From contig FMUV01000010.1 of the NCBI GenBank assembly GCA_900101355.1, forward strand, positions 1 to 64,000: 64,000 nt of DNA. The letters are read 5' to 3'. Below the pieces are notes generated by a model that was not told the origin of the DNA, did not search any database, and saw nothing but the letters and a program-made list of their open reading frames with translations. This DNA comes from Ruminococcus sp. YE282. Its GTDB lineage: Bacteria > Bacillota > Clostridia > Oscillospirales > Acutalibacteraceae. The position numbers and the translations under genes are program-made. Below are positions 50,445-57,837 of the stretch, piece after piece; within the stretch, counting starts at the first letter, position 1, and each line of letters opens with the position of its first letter.

Positions 50445-50482
50445 ATATTTAATTTTTTGCAAGTAAGAAACGTGATTTTGCA

Positions 50483-50507
50483 AGTTCACCGACGTGGTGT
50501 AACCTGA
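50483..50507. other. Right attachment junction (attR)
   Basis: Element arm TTCACCGACGTGGTGT (50485-50500) followed by the core ACCTGA (50502-50507) and then host tRNA sequence. The arm is the exact inverse of the left-end arm. Confidence 0.88.
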
Positions 50508-50540
50508 ACCATGCGCGTCTGCCTATTCCGCCATACCTGC
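50502..50540 (-). pseudogene. tRNA-Leu(CAG), 5' half, split by the element
   Basis: Minus strand GCAGGTATGGCGGAATAGG, the D arm, and GCGCATGGTTCAGGT up to the anticodon loop; the acceptor strand GCAGGTA pairs perfectly with TACCTGC of the 3' half at 13.39 kb. Transcription from the upstream promoter would run through it into the element's own tRNA-Leu. Confidence 0.93.
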
Positions 50541-50681
50541 ATATAAATCCTCTATTTTTACACGGCGAGGAAGCCGAGGTGGGGCTATTTTCAGCATAAA
50601 TGCCTTTAGCCTGTTCCACATAATTACAGTTAAAATTGCTTAGCTGTTTAAGTGCTGAAATCAGCATAAACAACACTGCTT

Positions 50682-50710
50682 ATTATATCAAATGTTTTAT
50701 CAATTGTCAA
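50682..50710 (-). promoter_or_regulatory. Strong promoter of the original tRNA-Leu gene
   Basis: Perfect consensus on the minus strand: TTGACA (50705-50710), 17 bp, TATAAT (50682-50687). It lies about 140 bases upstream of the tRNA 5' half and remains in place after the insertion. The bases between it and 50,540 hold nothing else. Confidence 0.85.
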
Positions 50711-50725
50711 ATGCCGACTTGGGTT

Positions 50726-52600
50726 TTACTGAAAATTATTTTTGTTTATTTCAAAGCCGTCATATTGACCAATGTCACAAAGTTTGATATCGTGACAGCC
50801 AAGACGTGTGCTTAAAGGAGCAAGCTCCATATAGTCGCCGTACAAAAAAGTTAAGTATTTATCATACTCTTTTGGCACAGGTAACTTATGCCCCTCAAAG
50901 TCTACGTATATTACTTCATCAAGACATTCAGCAGGGAAGCTTCCGTTATAAACGTTTCTGCCCATTCCGTCGTAAAGATATTTTGCATTCTTTTTTCTTT
51001 TAAAGAAACTTAACGTTTTTCTTTCAAGCCAAAGACTAAAGCGAATGGGGAATACCTTGATGCAAAAGTTGGTAAACGCCGATTGAATTTTGTTTCCGTT
51101 TTCAACTTTTCTGTTATTCCATTTGTTAAAAACAAGTGCTCGTGTAAACAATGTCATTGCAAGATGCAGTTTTTGTCCTAATTTTGAATTGGCTGTTTTG
51201 TCATGACAGAAAATGTCAAACGCAAGTCCATTGTTCATTTTCTTGTGGTTCTTTGCAAAACCCGTCGCAAAAACTGTATTGTTAAGTCTGAATTTTGCAA
51301 ATTCATAATAACAGTTTTTGTCATTTTCATTTGTCTGAAATGACATTGACGGAGGCATTTCACTCTCTGCAATTTCACAGAATTTGTCGTAATCTTCACG
51401 AAGCATCATTATGTCTGCGTCATCGTCCCAGGGGATAAATCCGTGGTGCCTTATTGCTCCCAGCAAGGTTCCGCCGCCGAGAAAGTACTTTATGTTGTGC
51501 TTCTTGCATATTCTGTCAACTTCAAGCAGATACGCAAGCAAAATGTTTTGAATTGATGTGAGTCTTCCGTCGTGATTATGAGGCAGACTCATGGCTTTGT
51601 TATCGCTCATATTGCTCATAACGCAAAGCTCAAGTGCCGTTTCAAGGTTAATCATCGGTTTGCAGCCGTGTTCGTCAATCTTATTGGAATTGATTGCACA
51701 GTAATCAATGTCTTTGTTGTCGCTTATGTTGATTTTTGCCTGCTCTCCGTAAACATCATGCAGGACAGCAGCTAACATTCCGGTTGAAGCGGTTGAATTT
51801 ATGCCGCCAACGTTGTAAGTTTGGTTTGGCTCGATGGTTGTCAGAGCATAAATTATTGCCCTGAAGACATCACTGATATATACAAAAGAATATTTTTTAA
51901 AAGAATTAAAAATTTGAGTTTCACGACCTGCCGCAACGTCACTCAAAAGTTTGTCGATGAATGTATTAATTCCGGAACAAGCTCCGAGAATTATTCCTGT
52001 TCGCAAAATTGTAAGGTCAAAGCCTGCTGACTTCGATGAGCAGCACCAGAAATTTTCAATTGACCTTAACAGCTGAGAATCCGACGAGCAAGAGCTGTCA
52101 AGGTTGATTTCAGCGTATTCGTTTTCAGAATAAACCCTGTGCGGAATGGAGTTTCCGTAAACACGGCTGTCACTGATTATCACGGTTTTTGCACAAGATT
52201 TTTCAGCAACTTGCGATACAAATTTTACCGCATTAATTTCATCGATAAATGCGGTTGACGGAGTATTCGCCTTTACGTTACAGTATCCCGTTGATACAAC
52301 GTAATTGACAGCAGACAGCTCGGCTAATGAATTCAGTTCAATGAATTCAAAGTCATCTCTTAGCAAAATCTCCGGGAAAAATTTTAGTAATTCGTCCTTT
52401 GATTTTGCTGTATAAATCACCCTTGTGTTTAGATTTTTTGTATCATTAAGATACAGCAGAGCATAGCAAAAACAACGGGCAAGCTCGTGACCGTAAATTA
52501 AAAAAGTTTTGCCTTTAATTTTTGATAATATTTCTTTCTCAACTGTGGGCATTGCCGCCCAGTCAGCCTGAAATTCGTTTAGTTTGTCTTTTATGCTCAT
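50726..52600 (-). CDS. NAD-dependent epimerase-like and LicD fusion protein
   Basis: A 624-aa two-domain protein. Residues 1-310 form an epimerase/dehydratase-like Rossmann domain (GKTFLIYGHELARCF with a degenerate glycine motif, ISDSRVYGN, YNVGGINSTAS). Residues 340-624 are LicD/FKRP-type: YFLGGGTLLGAIRHHGFIPWDDDADIMM, the nucleotidyltransferase motif for transfer of phosphocholine or a similar group from CDP-donors to glycans. It is the last gene of a wall-polymer operon; its start overlaps the preceding stop (ATGA). The degenerate first domain may be structural. Confidence 0.85.
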   Translation of the reverse strand: MSIKDKLNEFQADWAAMPTVEKEILSKIKGKTFLIYGHELARCFCYALLYLNDTKNLNTRVIYTAKSKDELLKFFPEILLRDDFEFIELNSLAELSAVNYVVSTGYCNVKANTPSTAFIDEINAVKFVSQVAEKSCAKTVIISDSRVYGNSIPHRVYSENEYAEINLDSSCSSDSQLLRSIENFWCCSSKSAGFDLTILRTGIILGACSGINTFIDKLLSDVAAGRETQIFNSFKKYSFVYISDVFRAIIYALTTIEPNQTYNVGGINSTASTGMLAAVLHDVYGEQAKINISDNKDIDYCAINSNKIDEHGCKPMINLETALELCVMSNMSDNKAMSLPHNHDGRLTSIQNILLAYLLEVDRICKKHNIKYFLGGGTLLGAIRHHGFIPWDDDADIMMLREDYDKFCEIAESEMPPSMSFQTNENDKNCYYEFAKFRLNNTVFATGFAKNHKKMNNGLAFDIFCHDKTANSKLGQKLHLAMTLFTRALVFNKWNNRKVENGNKIQSAFTNFCIKVFPIRFSLWLERKTLSFFKRKKNAKYLYDGMGRNVYNGSFPAECLDEVIYVDFEGHKLPVPKEYDKYLTFLYGDYMELAPLSTRLGCHDIKLCDIGQYDGFEINKNNFQ

Positions 52601-53685
52601 ATTGTGTCCTTTGTTTGAAGCTCAACTATTTTAACACTGCGTCTGATTCCGTCTGTAAGGTTAACCTGCGGTTTCCACCCAAGGTTGTTAAGTCTTGCGG
52701 CGTCGAGTATTTCAGGAGTCGGTGCCATAGGCGAGGGAACGGGTTCTTTTTCGTCCTCGGAATTTGCAAAAGTGAGCTTTAGACCAAGGTTTGGAAAAGC
52801 TTCTACTGCGGCTTTTGCAAATTTTCTGATTGTAACGTCGCTGTCGGGATTTGCTATGTTGTATGGCGTACAGTTTTCACCGTCAGTCATAATTTTGAGC
52901 AGTGCAACCGCTGTGTCTGTTACGTAACAAAAGCTTCTTAATGCCGCACCGTTGCTTTTAAGCAGAATATTTTGTTTTTTTACTACGTTTGCAATGAATT
53001 GTGCCCAAACTCTGTCATCGTCAATTCTTGCAGGGCCGTAAATATATGCGGGCCTTGCAATTTTAATGTTCAGTCCGTATCCTTTGGCGTAGCAGCAGCC
53101 AAGAGTTTCGGCTGCACGCTTCCCTTGGGCATAACAGTTTTTATAATTGTCAATATCAATATATCCGATATCAGTTTCGGAAATTTTATTTTTACCGTTA
53201 AAGACTGTGCCGTACACCTTTAGAGATGATACTATAAGTGTGCTTTCGGCCTTGCTTGCCTTTGCATATTCAAGCACATTTAAAGTGCCCGTTAGATTTG
53301 CATCTATGGTTCCCTTGGGGTCGTGTTCAAAATAATAAGCACTTGCCTGGCTTGCGGCGTGAATTATAAAATCGGCACGACTGCACTTAATCGGTTGGCA
53401 GACATCCTGAACAATCAGTTGTATATCATTTCTTTTCAGCAATGCCCCGTATTTTTTTTTAGCGTTCTCTTTGTTTCTTACCAGTGCAATAATATTAATG
53501 TTACTGTTGTATAAGTCATTGCGAATCATCATTGCACAAATCAGATAAAAAGCAATAAAGCCGTTGCCTCCCGTGACGAACACGGTTTTGTTTTCAAGGC
53601 ACGGCCAGTTAACGTTTGAGTCTGAAATTGTTTTTATGTCTTCGTATACATATGGGTGCAAATGGTTTTGAACATTATAATCCAT
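52597..53685 (-). CDS. NAD-dependent epimerase/dehydratase
   Basis: A 362-aa extended SDR protein from the ATG at 53685, inside the end of the cytidylyltransferase gene with GAGGAA upstream. Glycine motif TVFVTGGNGFIAFYLI, catalytic IDNYKNCYAQGKRAAE with the YxxxK variant YAQGK, ARPAYIYGP and LNNLGWKPQVNL are standard. It would oxidise or epimerise a nucleotide sugar or polyol donor for the polymer assembled by this operon. The exact sugar is not evident. Confidence 0.9.
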   Translation of the reverse strand: MDYNVQNHLHPYVYEDIKTISDSNVNWPCLENKTVFVTGGNGFIAFYLICAMMIRNDLYNSNINIIALVRNKENAKKKYGALLKRNDIQLIVQDVCQPIKCSRADFIIHAASQASAYYFEHDPKGTIDANLTGTLNVLEYAKASKAESTLIVSSLKVYGTVFNGKNKISETDIGYIDIDNYKNCYAQGKRAAETLGCCYAKGYGLNIKIARPAYIYGPARIDDDRVWAQFIANVVKKQNILLKSNGAALRSFCYVTDTAVALLKIMTDGENCTPYNIANPDSDVTIRKFAKAAVEAFPNLGLKLTFANSEDEKEPVPSPMAPTPEILDAARLNNLGWKPQVNLTDGIRRSVKIVELQTKDTI

Positions 53686-54412
53686 ATTTAAGTTCCTCTT
53701 TTGCAAAGTTTTTAAAGCTTTTATAGTAGTATCTTGAACGTAAAAATTGTAAGTCTTCCGGGGTGGTAACCTTAATGTTGTCACGTTCGCCTTTAAAAAT
53801 ATGAACAGTTTGTCCAAGTTCAATTAAAAGTTCGCTTGATGAAATGGGGTTTGTGATTCCCAGTTCTTCTGCTTTGTCATGTGCGTCCATAATTCTTTTC
53901 ATTTTAAAGCCCTGCGGAGCTTGAGTGATGTACATTTGTTTTCTCGGCAGGCTCTTTGAACAGGTTTCTCCGTCCTCGCTCTGCAATACAGAGTCAATGC
54001 TCGGAGTTACAGGCACAGCAGTCTCATACTGTTCTGCGGTTTCAATGCAGTCCGATATAAGCTGCTTTGAAATAAGCGGGCGCACTCCGTCACAGATTAA
54101 AACAATGTCGTTGTCTTTTGAAAACTTTTGCACTTCAACAAGTCCGTTGTGAATGCTTCCGTGACCGTTCTCGCCGCCCTTTACAACAGAAGTAACCTTG
54201 TGTATTTTGTATTTTGCAATCAAATCCCACATATAGTCTATTTTGTCTGCAAGGCAGGAAATAACAATGTCGTCCACACTTGGGTGATTTGCAAAATTTT
54301 CAAGCGTTCTTATTATAATAGGCTTGCCTTCAACATCAATAAATTGTTTTGGAATATCAAGCGACTTCATTCTTGCGCCAACGCCGCCGGCAAAAATAAC
54401 AACGTGTACCAT
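53675..54412 (-). CDS. IspD/TarI-family cytidylyltransferase
   Basis: A 245-aa protein from the ATG at 54412 (ACGGAG upstream); the longer frame overlaps the ABC gene. MVHVVIFAGGVGARMKSLDIPKQFIDVEGKPIIIRTLE is the CTP-binding start of the IspD/TarI family, with CDGVRPLISK and TQAPQGFKM further on. Because it sits with TagGH and LicD genes, a TarI-like role making CDP-ribitol or a related CDP-polyol for wall polymers is more likely than the isoprenoid reaction of IspD. Confidence 0.85.
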   Translation of the reverse strand: MVHVVIFAGGVGARMKSLDIPKQFIDVEGKPIIIRTLENFANHPSVDDIVISCLADKIDYMWDLIAKYKIHKVTSVVKGGENGHGSIHNGLVEVQKFSKDNDIVLICDGVRPLISKQLISDCIETAEQYETAVPVTPSIDSVLQSEDGETCSKSLPRKQMYITQAPQGFKMKRIMDAHDKAEELGITNPISSSELLIELGQTVHIFKGERDNIKVTTPEDLQFLRSRYYYKSFKNFAKEELKYGL

Positions 54413-54425
54413 TTGTTTCTCCGTT

Positions 54426-55160
54426 TTATTTTTTCTTTTTCTTGGATTCCTGATATATTTTAAGTGTTTCTTCGGTAGGACCGTCAAAAATGACGGTTCC
54501 TTTTTTCAGAAAAATAGCACGCGGACAAATTTCTCTTACAGATTCCGCATTATGGCTTACATAAAGTACGGTAGTGCCATCGTTTATAATATGTTTTATT
54601 CTGTTTTTACATTTTTTCTTGAAAGTTGCGTCGCCGACAGAAAGGGCTTCGTCAACAACCAAAATGTCAGGTTCTATATTAACGTTTATTGCAAATCCGA
54701 GGCGCATTTTCATACCGCTTGAGTATGTTCTTACAGGTTGGTCAATGTAATCGCCGAGCTCTGCAAAGTCAATGATTTTTTCTTCAATTGTTTTAATATA
54801 ATCGTCTTCAAGACCGAGAATATAGCCTTTGAGATATATGTTTTCACGTCCGGTCATTTCCATAGAGAATCCTGCGGTAAGTTCAAGCAAAGCGGCAACC
54901 CTGCCGTTTACTGTGATTTCTCCTGAATCAGGAAAAGAAACACCTGTTATCATCTTTAACAAAGTGGATTTTCCCGCACCGTTATCACCGACGATACCAA
55001 CGGATTCACCGCGTTTTATTTCAAATGAAACATTGTTGAGAGCTTTGTTGGTTTTTGGATTTCTCGGCTTAAAAAACAGAGCCTTGAACCTTGCCTGATC
55101 ATTTTTATACAGAATATATGTTTTGCTGACATTCTTAAAGGAAATAATTGTATCCGACAT
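54426..55160 (-). CDS. tagH: Wall-polymer ABC exporter ATPase (TagH/Wzt-like)
   Basis: A 244-aa ATPase: SFKNVSKTYILYKN, Walker A GDNGAGKSTLLKM, ELTAGFSMEMTGRENIYLKG typical of TagH/Wzt/RfbE, signature YSSGMKMRLGFAI, Walker B ILVVDEALSVGD. It lacks the C-terminal carbohydrate-binding extension. With the permease encoded just before it exports undecaprenyl-linked teichoic-acid-like or other polysaccharide across the membrane. Confidence 0.92.
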   Translation of the reverse strand: MSDTIISFKNVSKTYILYKNDQARFKALFFKPRNPKTNKALNNVSFEIKRGESVGIVGDNGAGKSTLLKMITGVSFPDSGEITVNGRVAALLELTAGFSMEMTGRENIYLKGYILGLEDDYIKTIEEKIIDFAELGDYIDQPVRTYSSGMKMRLGFAINVNIEPDILVVDEALSVGDATFKKKCKNRIKHIINDGTTVLYVSHNAESVREICPRAIFLKKGTVIFDGPTEETLKIYQESKKKKK

Positions 55161-55171
55161 AATTACCTCCG

Positions 55172-55990
55172 TTAAAGTACATCAGGAAGCTTTTTCCTGA
55201 GTCTGTTATAATTAAATATTCCGAGTGCAAAAATAACCGCAAATTCAGCCAAAAAGATTACAAGCTCGGTTTTGTATTCCCAAAAACCTCTGTTATAAAG
55301 GAAACAGTTTCTGTATCCGTTTACAAAGAAATTGATGGGGTTTAGAAGCATGGCATATTTTAAAATACCGTTAAAGCTGTATGAATCATACATAATGCCC
55401 GAAAGCCAGAACACACCGGACATAATAGAAACGATAAGGCTTTCAAAGTCCTTGCTGAATGCCGACATCGGTGATGTTGACCACGAAAGCGCAACAAAAA
55501 ATACATACATCAGCGGACAATAGAACAAAAATTGGAGGTTATACCAGCTTGGACCTACGGTGAAAAGTACATATGCATACATAATTACCATAAGGAAGAT
55601 GTGTACAAAAAGCCTTGAAAGGGCAGTATATGTCAAAATGGTTGAAACAGGAAACTTAACTTTGGTAATAAACTGCCTGTTGGTTCTTAAAGTTTTTGCG
55701 CCCTGGGTTATGCTGTCCTGAATAAAAAACCAGGGGATAATTCCGATAAACATAAATGTAAAGAAGTCAATAGTAAAAGGTTGCGGACCGCCGAGGTTTA
55801 CATGTACGCTTTTTAGCGCCTTGATACCTACCGAAAATGCAAACCAATAAACAAAAACCGTAAAAGCAGGCTTTACAACAGCCCACAGAGGTCCGATTAC
55901 GGCACCCTTGTAGGTTTTGATAAGTTCGTTTTTGGCAAGCAGAAAAATTTGTTTGCCAAATCCCTTGTGTTCTTTAAGAATTGTAAACAA
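55172..55990 (-). CDS. tagG: Wall-polymer ABC exporter permease (TagG/Wzm-like)
   Basis: A 272-aa membrane protein. The TTG at 55990 is chosen as start because AGGAGG lies seven bases upstream; the open frame reaches 56065. It has about six helices and the ABC-2 pattern KTYKGAVIGPLWAVVKPAFTVFVYWF, FFTFMFIGIIPWFFIQDSI and LNPINFFVNGYRNCFLY. First gene of the wall-polymer operon, divergent from rpsF. Confidence 0.9.
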   Translation of the reverse strand: MFTILKEHKGFGKQIFLLAKNELIKTYKGAVIGPLWAVVKPAFTVFVYWFAFSVGIKALKSVHVNLGGPQPFTIDFFTFMFIGIIPWFFIQDSITQGAKTLRTNRQFITKVKFPVSTILTYTALSRLFVHIFLMVIMYAYVLFTVGPSWYNLQFLFYCPLMYVFFVALSWSTSPMSAFSKDFESLIVSIMSGVFWLSGIMYDSYSFNGILKYAMLLNPINFFVNGYRNCFLYNRGFWEYKTELVIFLAEFAVIFALGIFNYNRLRKKLPDVL

Positions 55991-56135
55991 GAAACATCCT
56001 CCTGTTCTTTGAATCCTATCATATAAAATCGCATAATAACCTATAATAATCATATTATATAACATTTTCTCAATTTGTCAATCAGCGAGAGTTATTAAAG
56101 GTTTTTAAACAAGCAAATACAATTTTGAAAAATGG

Positions 56136-56212
56136 TTGACAAGCCCAATTTTTATGATATAATATTTGTGTTGCATTATGCAGCAATCCTTGCGGTGAAA
56201 ACCGCCATAATG
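56136..56212 (+). promoter_or_regulatory. rpsF promoter and S6:S18 leader RNA
   Basis: Promoter TTGACA (56136-56141), 16 bp, TATAAT (56158-56163). The leader folds as CATTATG (56174-56180), an internal asymmetrical bulge, GCGGT-GAAA-ACCGC, CATAATG (56206-56212), the layout of the known ribosomal S6:S18-binding leader that lets the protein pair repress its own operon. Confidence 0.8.
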
Positions 56213-56233
56213 TCCAGAAGGAGGTGCAGAGAA

Positions 56234-56527
56234 ATGGCAGTAACAGCTAATTACGAAACAGTAATGATTATTTCAATGAAAAAGGGCGAAGAAGGCATTC
56301 AGGCTATCGTTGAAAAGTTCAAAACTCTCATTGAAAATAATGCCACTTTGAAGAATGTTGACGAATGGGGCAAAAGAAAGCTTGCTTACCTTATCAACAA
56401 AGAAAGCGAAGGCTACTATGTGCTTTTTGATTTTGAAAGCACAGCCGAGTTCCCGGCAGAGCTTGATCGTATCTACAAAATCACAGATGGCGTAATGCGT
56501 TCGCTTATTATTAAAAAAGAAGACTAA
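56234..56527 (+). CDS. rpsF: 30S ribosomal protein S6
   Basis: A 97-aa protein from the ATG at 56234 with AAGGAGGTG upstream. YETVMIISMKKGEEGIQAIVEKF and VDEWGKRKLAYLINKESEGYYVLFDFES are classic S6. It binds S18 in the small ribosomal subunit. First gene of the rpsF-ssb-rpsR operon. Confidence 0.97.
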   Translation: MAVTANYETVMIISMKKGEEGIQAIVEKFKTLIENNATLKNVDEWGKRKLAYLINKESEGYYVLFDFESTAEFPAELDRIYKITDGVMRSLIIKKED

Positions 56528-56572
56528 TAATCACATTTTTGGGGATTCCCTGATATTGAAAAAGGATTTAAA

Positions 56573-57040
56573 ATGATTAACAGAGTTATTTTGATGGGTA
56601 GATTGACTGCTGACCCTGAGCTTAAAACAACTGCAAGCGGTATCAGCGTTACAAGTTTCAGCATTGCGGTAGACCGCAGCTATGTCAAAAACGGCGAGGA
56701 ACGCAAAGCTGATTTTATTAATATTGTTTGCTGGCGTCAGACTGCGGAATTTGTTTGCCGCTATTTTAGCAAGGGCTCGTTAATTGCGCTTGAAGGTCAG
56801 CTTCAGACGCGTACTTTCCAGGCAAAGGATGGTACCAATCGCCATATAACTGAAGTTGTTGCAGATAATGTTTCGTTTACCGGCGAACGCCGCGACAATT
56901 CCGTATCATACGGCGGAAACCAGTCATATCCGAGCACTCAGTCCTACGGTGCACCTGTTCAGCAGGCTCCGACATCATATCAAAGTGGCTCAAATTCCGA
57001 TTTTCAGGATTTACCCCTTGATGACGATTTACCTTTCTAA
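56573..57040 (+). CDS. ssb: Single-stranded DNA-binding protein
   Basis: A 155-aa SSB: MINRVILMGRLTADPELKTTASGISVTSFSIAVDR (OB fold start), FINIVCWRQTAEFVCRYFSKGSLIALEGQLQTR, a glycine/serine/glutamine-rich linker and the acidic DDDLPF tail that recruits repair and replication proteins. It lies between rpsF and rpsR as usual in Firmicutes. Confidence 0.97.
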   Translation: MINRVILMGRLTADPELKTTASGISVTSFSIAVDRSYVKNGEERKADFINIVCWRQTAEFVCRYFSKGSLIALEGQLQTRTFQAKDGTNRHITEVVADNVSFTGERRDNSVSYGGNQSYPSTQSYGAPVQQAPTSYQSGSNSDFQDLPLDDDLPF

Positions 57041-57085
57041 GTTTTACGTTTTAAAATTATTCTCAATTGAAAGGAGAACTTTGCT

Positions 57086-57325
57086 ATGGCAGACAGACCT
57101 AATAATCGTGGCAGAAAGTCTCGCAAGAAAGTTTGCGGCTTCTGCGTTGATAAGGTTGAACATATTGATTACAAAGATATTGCACATCTTCGTCGTTATA
57201 TGTCAGAAAGAGGAAAGATTCTTCCTCGCCGTGTAACAGGAACTTGCGCAAAGCATCAGCGTGACCTCACAGTAGCTATTAAGCGTGCTCGTCACCTTGC
57301 TTTACTTCCTTATTCAGCTGACTAA
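57086..57325 (+). CDS. rpsR: 30S ribosomal protein S18
   Basis: A 79-aa protein: [64 protein letters not shown], the S18 sequence with the zinc-type cysteines CGFC and CAKH. Last gene of its operon. Confidence 0.97.
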   Translation: MADRPNNRGRKSRKKVCGFCVDKVEHIDYKDIAHLRRYMSERGKILPRRVTGTCAKHQRDLTVAIKRARHLALLPYSAD

Positions 57326-57335
57326 TCTTAACTTT

Positions 57336-57367
57336 TACACCGTACTTTTTGTACGGTGTATTTTTTT
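57336..57367 (+). terminator. Rho-independent terminator of rpsF-ssb-rpsR
   Basis: Perfect 10-bp stem TACACCGTAC / GTACGGTGTA, five-T loop and seven-T tail, 11 bases after the rpsR stop. Confidence 0.95.
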
Positions 57368-57370
57368 GTC

Positions 57371-57427
57371 TTGACAAATACCATGTGGGGGTATATACTG
57401 AAATTGTCAGATACCCCTTGGGGGTAT
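57371..57427 (+). promoter_or_regulatory. csoR-copA promoter with two CsoR operators
   Basis: Promoter TTGACA (57371-57376), 17 bp, TATACT (57394-57399). Site 1, ATACCATGTGGGGGTAT, fills the spacer (57378-57394); site 2, ATACCCCTTGGGGGTAT, is at 57411-57427 over the start. Both match the known GC-tract palindrome bound by CsoR, which leaves the DNA when it binds Cu(I). Confidence 0.88.
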
Positions 57428-57529
57428 TTAATCTAAGCGCTGATTTTCAGCTGAGTTATAATCTTTAACTGAAATCCTAAGCAGTCAATGCTTTTTGCTT
57501 TGATAAAAATTATATGTTTGAGGTGCAAT

Positions 57530-57829
57530 ATGGAAAGAGAATGTAATTGCCACAGAATAAAAAAGCGAACCGAAGCTGAGTATAAAAGTTTAATCAATCG
57601 TCTTAACCGCATAGAAGGTCAAATTCGGGGAATAAAAAGAATGGTTGAGAATGACGCCTATTGTCCCGATATTCTTGTTCAGTCTGCGGCTGTTAATGCG
57701 GCTGTCAATGCGTTTAACAAAGAATTGCTTTCAAATCATATTCACACCTGCGTTGCCGAAGACATTCGCAACGGAAAGGACGAAGCAATCGATGAACTGG
57801 TTGAAACGCTTAAAAAGCTTATGAAGTAG
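57530..57829 (+). CDS. csoR: Copper-sensing repressor CsoR
   Basis: A 99-aa protein from the ATG at 57530 (GAGGTG upstream). SLINRLNRIEGQIRGIKRMVENDAYCPDILVQSAAVNAAVN and HIHTCVAEDI show the Cys-His-Cys copper ligands (YCPD, HIHTC) of the CsoR/RcnR family. It represses itself and copA through the two operators upstream. An extra N-terminal CNCH may bind metal too. The next gene starts eight bases on. Confidence 0.93.
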   Translation: MERECNCHRIKKRTEAEYKSLINRLNRIEGQIRGIKRMVENDAYCPDILVQSAAVNAAVNAFNKELLSNHIHTCVAEDIRNGKDEAIDELVETLKKLMK

Positions 57830-57837
57830 GTGATAGT

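Larger units (their letters stand above)
13434..50507. mobile_element. 37-kb serine-recombinase integrative element in tRNA-Leu(CAG)
   Basis: Boundaries come directly from the sequence: the tRNA-Leu gene is divided between 13,439 and 50,502 with the core ACCTGA present at both ends. The element's ends are ACACCACGTCGGTGAA (13,445-13,460) and its reverse complement (50,485-50,500), so the circular form would hold a 44-bp near-palindromic attP centred on the dinucleotide GA of the core, as expected for large serine recombinases. Contents: ACGX RiPP operon, methyltransferase/ABC/ECF cargo, remnant genes, a two-barrel RNA polymerase-like gene, DUF927 ATPase, MobC, relaxase, recombinase, and an intact tRNA-Leu. 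No secretion system is present, so it is a mobilizable element. The recombinase gene has an internal TAG, which may trap the element. Confidence 0.9.

Noticed and set aside
50358..50540. Reading the tRNA-Leu and the adjacent 5' half as an ordinary tandem tRNA cluster
   Set aside because: The right-hand copy stops in the anticodon loop and its missing half, with matching acceptor strand, is 37 kb away.
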